A DNA stretch of 64,000 nucleotides from Salipiger mucosus DSM 16094. Its GTDB lineage: Bacteria; Pseudomonadota; Alphaproteobacteria; Rhodobacterales; Rhodobacteraceae. The position numbers and the translations under genes were made by a program. Under the pieces are notes generated by a model that worked only from the letters and a program-made list of their open reading frames with translations, was not told where the DNA came from and ran no database searches. Below are positions 17,536 through 25,093 of this stretch, piece after piece. The DNA lies in the NCBI RefSeq assembly GCF_000442255.1, contig NZ_KE557281.1, forward strand, positions 117,159 to 181,158. Direction: 5' to 3'. Numbering within the stretch: position 1 is the stretch's first letter; every line of letters starts with the position of its first letter.

Positions 17536-18723
17536 TCAGCCCTCCTCTGTTCGGCTACTGATGTGGCGGTGGGTGGACTCTGAAATTTGGCCGGCCTCGA
17601 ACAGGGCCCGGGCGGACTCGCTCATGCTCCGTCCCTTGCAGGCGCCCTCCGCCAGGATTGCACGGCTCTCGGTTGGCCAGTCGTCGACATCGGTCTGCAG
17701 CAGCCGGGCCCGGACCCCTTCGTCGAAAATCATGTATTCGCGGCACCCGACCATCCCGCCGCCGACGCGCGGCAGCAGAAGCTGGGTGACAATCATCCGA
17801 AGGGTTTCCAGGATATCGACGGCCATGGCGCGACGTTCGTCCCCCGGAAAGGGCATCACGGCGCGCCGGAGGGTCTCGGCAACGCCGATGGTGTGCATCG
17901 TGGAGTAAAGAACGTGGCCGGTGAGCGCCGCTTCGACCGACGCCTGGATCGTGGCCTTGTCGCGGCTTTCGCCGATCATGATCATGCTCGGTTTCCGGCG
18001 CAGCGCATTGCGGACGCAATGGGCGAAGACGCCCTGGTCGTCGTGAATGCTGCCGGTCCGAGACCGCAGGTGCGTCCCGACTTCGGTCTGGAACACGAGG
18101 GAACTCGGCATCTGGACCTTGTCGTAGACGTATTCCACGGGCTTGGAGTACTCGAGGAGCTTTTCGTTGGCATCCTCCCTTTCCAGGATCATCCGGATTC
18201 CGGACGACAGCAACGTCGACTTGCCGGAGCCAGTCGGTCCGGTGATCAGCACCATGCCCTGTGCCGGCCGGAAGTTGTCGATGATGTCCTGTTCGATCCC
18301 GAGCTTGCTGATGTCGAGCGGAATTTCAGGAAGCGTCCGGATGGTAACCTGGATGCCGTCCGTGCCGATGGTTCTGCCACCGGTGATGTTCACCCTGAAA
18401 CGCCGCCGGCCTCGCCCGGGGACCTTGATCTCGTGAGACGGATCGAGGTCGAAGCCCGACTTGATTTCCGCGGGACCGTTCTCGCCGTAGATGTAGCGGA
18501 CGATCCCCTCGACCTCCGGGTGGCTGAGCGTCCGCTCGGTGACCTTGATGTTCTTGCCACCGATCTCCGCGATCACCGGCAGGTTCGACTGGAACGTGAT
18601 GTCGGAAGCTTTCTTGTCCACGCACCACAGGAGGAGATCGTCGAACGCGTCTTCGCCCAGGCGGCCGTCGTATTCGAAGCTGCCGCCCTGGAAACCGCGC
18701 GAGAAGGTGTGTTCTTCGGTCAT
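17536..18723 (-). CDS. dotB: Type IVB secretion ATPase DotB (TraJ-like, PilT/VirB11 superfamily)
   Basis: 395 residues. Motifs in order: Walker A LITGPTGSGKSTLLSSGI near residue 160, an Asp-box region, Walker B MIMIGESRDKATI near 250, and the His box LTGHVLYSTMHT near 272. The N-terminal region (ASDITFQSNLPV) matches PilT/DotB proteins. DotB is the hexameric cytoplasmic ATPase that energises the Dot/Icm channel. Its expected neighbours dotC and dotD lie about 4.5 kb upstream beyond an islet. A TTAACGG motif lies about 40 bases before the start. Confidence 0.9.
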   Translation of the reverse strand: MTEEHTFSRGFQGGSFEYDGRLGEDAFDDLLLWCVDKKASDITFQSNLPVIAEIGGKNIKVTERTLSHPEVEGIVRYIYGENGPAEIKSGFDLDPSHEIKVPGRGRRRFRVNITGGRTIGTDGIQVTIRTLPEIPLDISKLGIEQDIIDNFRPAQGMVLITGPTGSGKSTLLSSGIRMILEREDANEKLLEYSKPVEYVYDKVQMPSSLVFQTEVGTHLRSRTGSIHDDQGVFAHCVRNALRRKPSMIMIGESRDKATIQASVEAALTGHVLYSTMHTIGVAETLRRAVMPFPGDERRAMAVDILETLRMIVTQLLLPRVGGGMVGCREYMIFDEGVRARLLQTDVDDWPTESRAILAEGACKGRSMSESARALFEAGQISESTHRHISSRTEEG

Positions 18724-18855
18724 GTTGGCCTTCAGGTCTTTTGATCTGAAGGTGGGTGGAGACCGTTAAGGCTTGGGAAAAGTCACCGGGCCGTGAAGCA
18801 GACATTTCAACAATGCGACGAGCACAGTCTTTTCAGAGAAGATCACTGCCAAGCG

Positions 18856-20643
18856 TCACACGTATACCCAAACGATTCCAGCGCAGGCCGCCACACCGCA
18901 AACAATATTCATAAAAATCCCGATTTTCAGAAAATCGGTAAACTTATAATTCGCGGCTCCGTAGATCAGCATGTTCGTCTGATATCCGATGGGCGTGGCG
19001 AAACTGGCTGAGCCGCCAAACATCACCGCCACGGTCAGTGCCCTCGGATCCAGACCAGTGCTTTCTGCCAGGCCAATGGCGATGGGAGTAAAGACGACTG
19101 CGACCGCGTTGTTGGTGACCGCTTCGGTCAGGGCGGAGGCCAGCAGATAGACCGCAAGCAGCGCGTAGAAAGGTGGAAGCCCGGAAATCGGTCCCGACAG
19201 TTGGTCGACCAACAGCTCCACCGCCCCGGTATTCAGAAGCCCCTGACCGACGACCAGCATGGCGAAAATCAGAACGAGGATCGATCCATCGACTGAATTC
19301 CAGGCCTCGTCGGCGTCGATGCAGCGGAAGACCAGACTGGCGCAGACAGCCAGGATGGCCAGTGTCGCGATGTCGAATAGTCCGAAAGCCGCCAACACGA
19401 TCACCGCGGCCAGAGCGGACAGGGCCATCGGCGCGCGACGGCGGCGGAAGGCCCGCCCCGTGGGTCGGCTGACCGAGACCAGTTCGGCCTCGTCCTCGAG
19501 CATCTGGTACACGTCCGCGGGGCCTTCCAGAAGCAGCTTGTCCGCTGGACGCAGCTGTACCTCTTCAAGGGTCGGGCCCGGATCCTGTCCGGGACGATGC
19601 GCTCCCAGCACCCTCACTCCGTAGCGCTGTCTCAGGGCCATGCCGCTCAGGCTGCGCGTGCGGGTCGCCTTGCGCGGGGATACGACCACCTCGACCGTGA
19701 TCCGGTCATCCTCGCGCATTTCATCATCGTGTCGGTCCATCCTGAGGCCAGAGTCTTCGTGCATGGTCAGGATCTCGGACGTCGGCGCACGCAGGATTAC
19801 CATATCGCCTTCTTCGACGGGATAATCACCGGAGGGACGCGTCAGGCGCTTGCCGTCTCGGCGCAGCGCGATCACCTCCACGCCGGACCGATTGAATGGC
19901 GCGATATCGTCCAGGGTTTGACCAGCATATTTTTCGGCGACGACCACATCAGATAGAAAAGTCGTCTCGCTCAACATCTGGTCCGGATCCCTGGCCTCGC
20001 GGTCGGGCAGAAGCCACCGCCCGACGAGCGCCAGTGTCATCCCGCCAGAAACAGCCACCAGGATACCGATGGGCGTGATCTCGAAAATGCTGAACGGTGC
20101 CAAACCCTGATCTCGGGCCACGCCGTCCACCAGAAGATTGGTCGAGGTGCCGATCAACGTGCAGGTCCCACCAAGGATCGCCGCGTAGGACAATGGCATA
20201 AGGATGCGGGTGGCGCCGATCCTCAGCGTGGCGGCCAGGCGGATCACAACCGGGATCAGAACCAGAACAACCGCGGTGTTGTTGACAATCCCCGAGGCCA
20301 GCACCGTCGCACCCAGGATCACGCCCAGCGCGATCTTCGGTCGAGACTGCGCCTGCGAAATCGCGACAGAGGAGATCGCTTCCAGCACGCCGGTGCGCAC
20401 CAGCGCCCCCGACAACACGAACATCGCTCCGATGGTCAATGGCGCCGGATTGGAAAAGACCGTCAGCAACTCGTCCGAACTGACGTAGCCGAGCGCCACG
20501 AACACCGCGGCAAAGCCCGCGGCCGAGACTTCGGGTGGATATAGCTCCATCATCATCACCGCAAACAGCGCGATGACCAGGGCCAGCGCGATGAAAGCCT
20601 CGTATTCGTTTGAAAGAGCGACCAGTCCAGTCAAGGTATCCAT
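18856..20643 (-). CDS. SLC13/DASS-type permease with two TrkA-C (RCK_C) domains
   Basis: 595 residues. Two halves of membrane helices (about 1-205 and 395-595) flank a cytoplasmic region with two RCK_C repeats (about 215-290 and 315-375, VEVIALRRDGKRLTRPSGDY). The paired transport motifs GTCTLIGTSTNLLVDGVARD and FATPIGYQTNMLIYGAANYK are visible, as is EAVTNNAVAVVF. The family moves dicarboxylates or sulfate with sodium; the substrate is not predictable here. It is metabolic cargo placed inside the conjugation region. Confidence 0.88.
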   Translation of the reverse strand: MDTLTGLVALSNEYEAFIALALVIALFAVMMMELYPPEVSAAGFAAVFVALGYVSSDELLTVFSNPAPLTIGAMFVLSGALVRTGVLEAISSVAISQAQSRPKIALGVILGATVLASGIVNNTAVVLVLIPVVIRLAATLRIGATRILMPLSYAAILGGTCTLIGTSTNLLVDGVARDQGLAPFSIFEITPIGILVAVSGGMTLALVGRWLLPDREARDPDQMLSETTFLSDVVVAEKYAGQTLDDIAPFNRSGVEVIALRRDGKRLTRPSGDYPVEEGDMVILRAPTSEILTMHEDSGLRMDRHDDEMREDDRITVEVVVSPRKATRTRSLSGMALRQRYGVRVLGAHRPGQDPGPTLEEVQLRPADKLLLEGPADVYQMLEDEAELVSVSRPTGRAFRRRRAPMALSALAAVIVLAAFGLFDIATLAILAVCASLVFRCIDADEAWNSVDGSILVLIFAMLVVGQGLLNTGAVELLVDQLSGPISGLPPFYALLAVYLLASALTEAVTNNAVAVVFTPIAIGLAESTGLDPRALTVAVMFGGSASFATPIGYQTNMLIYGAANYKFTDFLKIGIFMNIVCGVAACAGIVWVYV

Positions 20644-20857
20644 GAGGTCAGTCTATCTGACGTTCCATGCATCGGCGAGCCGGTCAGCACGCGTTGTTCG
20701 ACGGCCCTGTGTTGTCGCAACTGTTCCTGGAATCTTTCAGGCGCAACCAAAACATCGCGTCGGCGAAATGGGCGATTGGAGCCTGATGTGACTGGCGTGA
20801 AACTGGCATCAGGACCTTTGTTGGGACTGCCGGTCCAGCCCGCGCAGTGGCGCGGTT

Positions 20858-21861
20858 TTAGTTCCCGCGCAGGCGAAAACGGTCGCGATAGGCGGACGGC
20901 GTGACTCCGCTATGGCGTTTGAAGACGCGGCGGAAGAAGGCGACATCCTCGTAGCCGACCGAGAGCGCAACTTGCTCAATCGACGGTGCACCGTCTTCGA
21001 GCAATTTGCGCGCCGCAGAAACGCGGATCATCTGAAGGTACACCCCGGGCATGTGACCCGTTGCCTCCTTGAACCGACGCACAAGGTTGCGCCGGCTCAT
21101 GCCTGCCTTGTTTGCGATTTCCTCGACCGGTACGTCGCGGTGGAAGTGTCTGCTGAGGTGATGCTCGGCGTCCCGAACTTTTTCGTCATCGTGTGGCCGT
21201 GCGAGCGGCAGAAGCGCATATCCGGACTGGCTCGGTCGCGGCATGTCGAGGAGAAGTGCCTTGGAGCACTGGATTGCCAAGTCACGACCGCAGAGGCGCT
21301 CGACGAGGTGCAGGCTCAGGTCGCTGGCAGCGTTGACACCACCGCTGCAATACAGGCCTGCATCTTCGGTGATCAGCATGTCGGTCTGCCAGTCCACCCC
21401 GGGGTATCGACGCCGGAAGCCTTCGGCGACACCCCAGTGTGTCGTCGCCCTGCGCCCCTCGAGAAGACCGGCCTCGGCCAGGAATGCGACGCCTGAACAC
21501 GACCCCGGCGATCTGTCGTCCCCGTCCGGTACCGCTCCGCCAACCATGGCGGGATCGAGGCGTAGCGCGTCATCCATTCATCCGGCACCGGGCCCGAGGC
21601 CGAGACCATGATCAGGTCGACCGGCCCGAGGTCCGCGATGGCTCGGTCGGGTGCGAGGCGCAGTCCATAGGCGCTGTCCACCGGTGCGCCGTCGATGGAG
21701 GCGGTTGTGACACGGAACCGCGGCTCGGGAACATCCCCGCACATCTCGTTCCACATCGTCCCGGCGGCCGAGAAGACCTCTATTGGACCTACGGCCGTCG
21801 ACGCATAGCCTTCGTTGACCAGAATGACCGCGACGTCCAGTTTGTGTTTTCCCTCCGTCAT
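20858..21861 (-). pseudogene. GlxA-family AraC-type transcriptional regulator, frameshifted
   Basis: The N-terminal DJ-1/PfpI-like domain starts MTEGKHKLDVAVILVNEGYA and runs in one frame to about 21515. The remainder, with the AraC helix-turn-helix (GMSRRNLVRRFKEATGHMPG and VALSVGYEDVAFFRRVFKRH), is in another frame. Between them the third frame reads I-A-G-V, so two single-base insertions at about 21500-21515 would explain the break of the expected (T)IAGVCSGVAFLA stretch. It is a pseudogene or has two sequencing errors. Confidence 0.8.
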
Positions 21862-22011
21862 CCCCGCAATACTGGCATTTCTGGGTCGAAAGTTCACCCG
21901 TTGAGCATGCGATGGCACGATCCTCCCTGTTTTCCGTCCGTATCGTCCGGTGCCATTTCGCCTGATCCTGCGCCAGTATTTGAACGTGAACGAAATAGAG
22001 AGGAGGCAGAG

Positions 22012-22308
22012 ATGGATCTCTACATCATTCGCCGTCATGGCATCTGGTCAAACGAAGACGAACTCGCGGCGACTAATGAAAAATCGCTGCAGGTCGGCCA
22101 GGAAATGCAGGATCGGCTGCGCTGGATCCGCAGCTACGCGGTGACCGAGGAAGATGGCCGGATTGGATCGGTCTGCATATACGAAGCGAGCGACCGCGAG
22201 GCCATTCGAGAACATGGTCAACGCATCGGTGCGCCAAGTGAGGACGTTCGCCGAGCTTTCGGCACTGCCGTCAAGCGGGAAGATCCCGAGCCGGTAACGG
22301 CTGTATAA
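22012..22308 (+). CDS. DUF4242 family protein
   Basis: 98 residues starting MDLYIIRRHGIWSNEDELAA. RWIRSYAVTEEDGRIGSVCI and YEASDREAIREHGQRIGAPS are typical of DUF4242, small ferredoxin-like-fold proteins (the SCO4226 type binds nickel). GAGGAGGCAGAG precedes the ATG. It is divergent from the broken GlxA gene, which suggests that the regulator once controlled it. Confidence 0.8.
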   Translation: MDLYIIRRHGIWSNEDELAATNEKSLQVGQEMQDRLRWIRSYAVTEEDGRIGSVCIYEASDREAIREHGQRIGAPSEDVRRAFGTAVKREDPEPVTAV

Positions 22309-22603
22309 AAACACTGCCGCACCCCAAAATTCATAGAGGGCCGGTGATTCAGCCGGCCCTCCCAAGTGTATGGGTGTCGCTGACGAAACTGGCGACATAG
22401 AGAACGGCCAGGTATTGGAAACGGTCATCTGAAGTTCCGTCATCTTCTTCGAGCCGGATTCGTGAGCATCAAAAATAGCTTGCACACCGCTCTTGAAGTG
22501 GAATCTGAAGAGCGGCGCCAACCCGAAGTCAGCACTCATTGACAGCTGTGACGCCGAAATGCTTGGGTCCTCCCGTGATCGTGTCACGCAGAAGGAGATT
22601 TCG

Positions 22604-22957
22604 ATGAAACATTTTTCTTTGCTCCCCGTCGCTCTTGTCATTGCTGGATGCAATGCGGACATGCCGTCCGATACCGCAATGGTAACGCCGGCAGACGGAC
22701 CTTCAGCGCTATCCGGGAAAACCCTTTCAAACTCTGATACCACCCTCATCGTGAATGCCGACGGCACTCTCACCGGCCAGGAAGCAACTGGCGAAGCAGT
22801 CTCCGGCACCTGGACAGTCGAAGACGGGCAGTGGTGCCGTACCCTGACCCAACCGGAAGCTTATGCAGGGACGTCTTGCAGGACTGTCTTGATCGAGGGC
22901 GATCAGGTCACTCTCGCTCGGCCCGACGGCTCAGGTCCCACTTATACGATGATGTGA
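22604..22957 (+). CDS. Small lipoprotein of unknown function
   Basis: 117 residues. MKHFSLLPVALVIAGCNADM is a lipoprotein signal with lipobox IAGC. The mature part resembles small beta-barrel domains that read (A)SGTWTVEDGQWCRTL, as in alphaproteobacterial lipocalin-like proteins. GAAGGAGAT precedes the ATG. The preceding 22309-22603 stretch holds no gene I can support. Confidence 0.65.
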   Translation: MKHFSLLPVALVIAGCNADMPSDTAMVTPADGPSALSGKTLSNSDTTLIVNADGTLTGQEATGEAVSGTWTVEDGQWCRTLTQPEAYAGTSCRTVLIEGDQVTLARPDGSGPTYTMM

Positions 22958-23067
22958 TCCATTTCGGGACACCTGGGCAACGGTTGGCTCCTGTGAGCGC
23001 GCCACACCTCAAGTCGATCTGAAAGTGTTTATTGATTCAAAGTCGCAGCAAGTTCAGGCTTGGGTTG

Positions 23068-23145
23068 CGGACGCAGCGCGGCATCGCCCCTCTTTTCCCG
23101 ATCCCAAGGGCCGATGCTGACTCCCCAGATCCCTCGCTGCGTCCG
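23068..23145. repeat. Nested inverted repeat in a convergent intergenic region
   Basis: CGGACGCAGCG at 23068-23078 matches CGCTGCGTCCG at 23135-23145 exactly on the other strand. Inside lies a second pair, GCATCG (23081-23086) and CGATGC (23112-23117). It sits between the lipoprotein gene and the end of dotC. It could be a bidirectional terminator, a structured RNA or a small MITE-like element. Confidence 0.5.
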
Positions 23146-23182
23146 TACTTTTGTAACCTGGCAGTTTCTCTGAAAACAGCCA

Positions 23183-23208
23183 GGGCCCGACCGCTGCCGG
23201 CCGGGCCC
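23183..23208 (-). terminator. Probable rho-independent terminator of the dotD-dotC operon
   Basis: On the minus strand GGGCCCG pairs with CGGGCCC around an 11-base loop and is followed by TGGCTGTTTTC. It lies about 55 bases after the dotC stop. Confidence 0.6.
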
Positions 23209-23261
23209 CTCGAACATCCCCGATCCCGTCGCAGGTCGGGAGGCGGAGACGATGTCGTCGG

Positions 23262-24281
23262 TCAGTACTGCCGATCCGCGTCATTGGGATAGTCGTGGAT
23301 TTCGCTGTCCTCGTCGTTCGGCCGGGCATACTCGCCGGCGGATCCATTCGTGATCGTCGGCACCCAGAGTGAGGAGTCCGTCTGCAGCTGCGGATCCCGC
23401 GTAATCCGGATCGCCCGGTCGTTCACGCGCATTCCTGCCCCGGTCCCGGTCACGCCCATGGGCGCCTTGGAAACCACCGGTGCACTGACCTTGCCTTCCG
23501 CCAGCAGCTCGGTGAACTTCAGCATCCCGCTGTAGTCGCGGTCGAGCTCGTTCAGATCTGCCTGGAAGATCTCGTTGGCCTGCTTGACGCCGGCCTTCCA
23601 GCCCTCCTCGACATGGTGCTCCCAGATTTCCCGTTCCCCGTCGGTGCGCGGCAGGATTTCATCCGGCGGGCGCTTGGGCGTAGAGTACTCGCGCAGCAGG
23701 TATGAATGCCACATGGGCGGCACGGGCGAGAACCGGGCCTGCGAGATGATCTCGTAGACCGTGTCGGCGACCCGAACGGTCTTGCCGGCGTCCGAAAGCT
23801 CGTAGGTGTCCTCGGCGTCGGAGATGACAGGTGGCATCACCACCGAGTTATCAGGGCCGCGGATCATGACTTTCCGGAAGTCGTAGATCTGGTCGAGCTT
23901 GTCTGCACGTTCCCGCAGCATGAGGTTCGTCTGGCGGGTCGCATGCGCGAGACCACCACGGGCCCCGTAGGACTGCGCCGTCTCCTTGATCGCCGGCCGC
24001 CGAAGCTTGTCCTCCTCGGAGGCGTCTTCCTCGAGTTCATCCCCCAGCGGCTCGATGGACTGCAGCTCGCCCAGCGAACTGGTCTCGGCCTTTGTGATGT
24101 CCTCGAGATGCCGGGCCCCTTCGTTGACGTCCGCCCTGGGGCCCGGCATGCGAGCTTTGCTGTCGCGCCCCATCTGGTGCGCCGAGGAGATCTTCGGCGC
24201 CGTGTCGAAGGGCATCGTTTCCACGCAAGCCGACAGGAGGAGTCCCCCTGCAGCCAGCGCTACCATCTTGGTCGGTGTCAT
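23262..24281 (-). CDS. dotC: Type IVB secretion outer-membrane lipoprotein DotC (TraI of IncI plasmids)
   Basis: 339 residues. The signal and lipobox LAAGGLLLSAC are at residues 8-19. The DotC core is visible: YGARGGLAHATRQTNLMLRE, LDQIYDFRKVMIRG, then ISQARFSPVPPMWHSYLL, and HVEEGWKAGVKQANEIFQAD. DotC forms the outer-membrane part of the Dot/Icm core with DotD and DotH. It starts 12 bases after dotD on the same strand. DotB, normally next, is separated by the 18.9-23.0 kb islet. Confidence 0.88.
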   Translation of the reverse strand: MTPTKMVALAAGGLLLSACVETMPFDTAPKISSAHQMGRDSKARMPGPRADVNEGARHLEDITKAETSSLGELQSIEPLGDELEEDASEEDKLRRPAIKETAQSYGARGGLAHATRQTNLMLRERADKLDQIYDFRKVMIRGPDNSVVMPPVISDAEDTYELSDAGKTVRVADTVYEIISQARFSPVPPMWHSYLLREYSTPKRPPDEILPRTDGEREIWEHHVEEGWKAGVKQANEIFQADLNELDRDYSGMLKFTELLAEGKVSAPVVSKAPMGVTGTGAGMRVNDRAIRITRDPQLQTDSSLWVPTITNGSAGEYARPNDEDSEIHDYPNDADRQY

Positions 24282-24293
24282 TGCGGAAGCTCC

Positions 24294-24929
24294 TTACTTG
24301 CCGAGCTTCTCTTTGTGCCGGCGCACCTTGGTCGGTGCCTTCCGCGAGCTGGAATCGAATGACGGTGCCGACATCCTGGATGCCGGCGCTTTCGACGCCT
24401 CGGCGACCCGGTCGCTGTGGTAGCGGAACTCGATGCGCTTGGCATTCGGATCCACGAAGACCTCGGCGTGCTTGGACACCTGGTATCCAAGGTCTTCGAA
24501 GACCTTGATGGCCGGCTCGTCGACGGCCGAGATCGAAACCATGATGTCCACTGCCGGCTCCTGCCCCACCACGGCGTACTTGTAGCCGATGTTGCGCGCC
24601 AGTTCTCCGACGAGGTCGACCCCGGGCCCCACCCATTCGATGGTCGTCGGGCGGCGCAGCTCGGGCGGCAGATCACTCAGATCCTCCGCGTCCATGGCGT
24701 CCTCGGTCGGGGCCGTGCGTGTGCGTTCGATCTGGGCGAGCGTCTCGTTCGCGTTTGCCGAGCGTTCGGCCGCCTCTGACAGCGTGTCGTCGATCTGCCT
24801 GGCTGCCTCGGAGTCCCATTTCCCGGTCTCGGGATGGTTGCGATCCCGCGACCCGAGATCGAATGCGTCCGTGCAAGCGGTGGTCCCCAGCAGAGCCAGG
24901 ATGGCCGCGGTCTTCGTGAAGTATTTCAT
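24294..24929 (-). CDS. dotD: Type IVB secretion outer-membrane lipoprotein DotD (TraH of IncI plasmids)
   Basis: 211 residues. Signal peptide with lipobox ALLGTTAC at about residues 12-19. A coiled region (EAARQIDDTLSEAAERSANA) is followed by a secretin N-domain-like segment, WVGPGVDLVGELARNIGYKY and VVGQEPAVDIMVSI, as in DotD. The C-terminal tail is basic. CAGGAGACGAC precedes the ATG. It is first of the dotD-dotC unit; ATTAAACGCG lies upstream at about 25011-25020. Confidence 0.82.
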   Translation of the reverse strand: MKYFTKTAAILALLGTTACTDAFDLGSRDRNHPETGKWDSEAARQIDDTLSEAAERSANANETLAQIERTRTAPTEDAMDAEDLSDLPPELRRPTTIEWVGPGVDLVGELARNIGYKYAVVGQEPAVDIMVSISAVDEPAIKVFEDLGYQVSKHAEVFVDPNAKRIEFRYHSDRVAEASKAPASRMSAPSFDSSSRKAPTKVRRHKEKLGK

Positions 24930-25093
24930 GTCGTCTCCTGCGATTGTGTTTCTGCCGCCCGGGCACTCCCGGAAAGCCAACTGGACAGAAGAAAACACAA
25001 CAAGGTTAGGTCGCGTTTAATGCGGGCGCAGCCGTGATTTGTTCTTCTATTTTTCGAGACATTGGTCTACTTCCCCGCCAAAGGGAGCAATCC

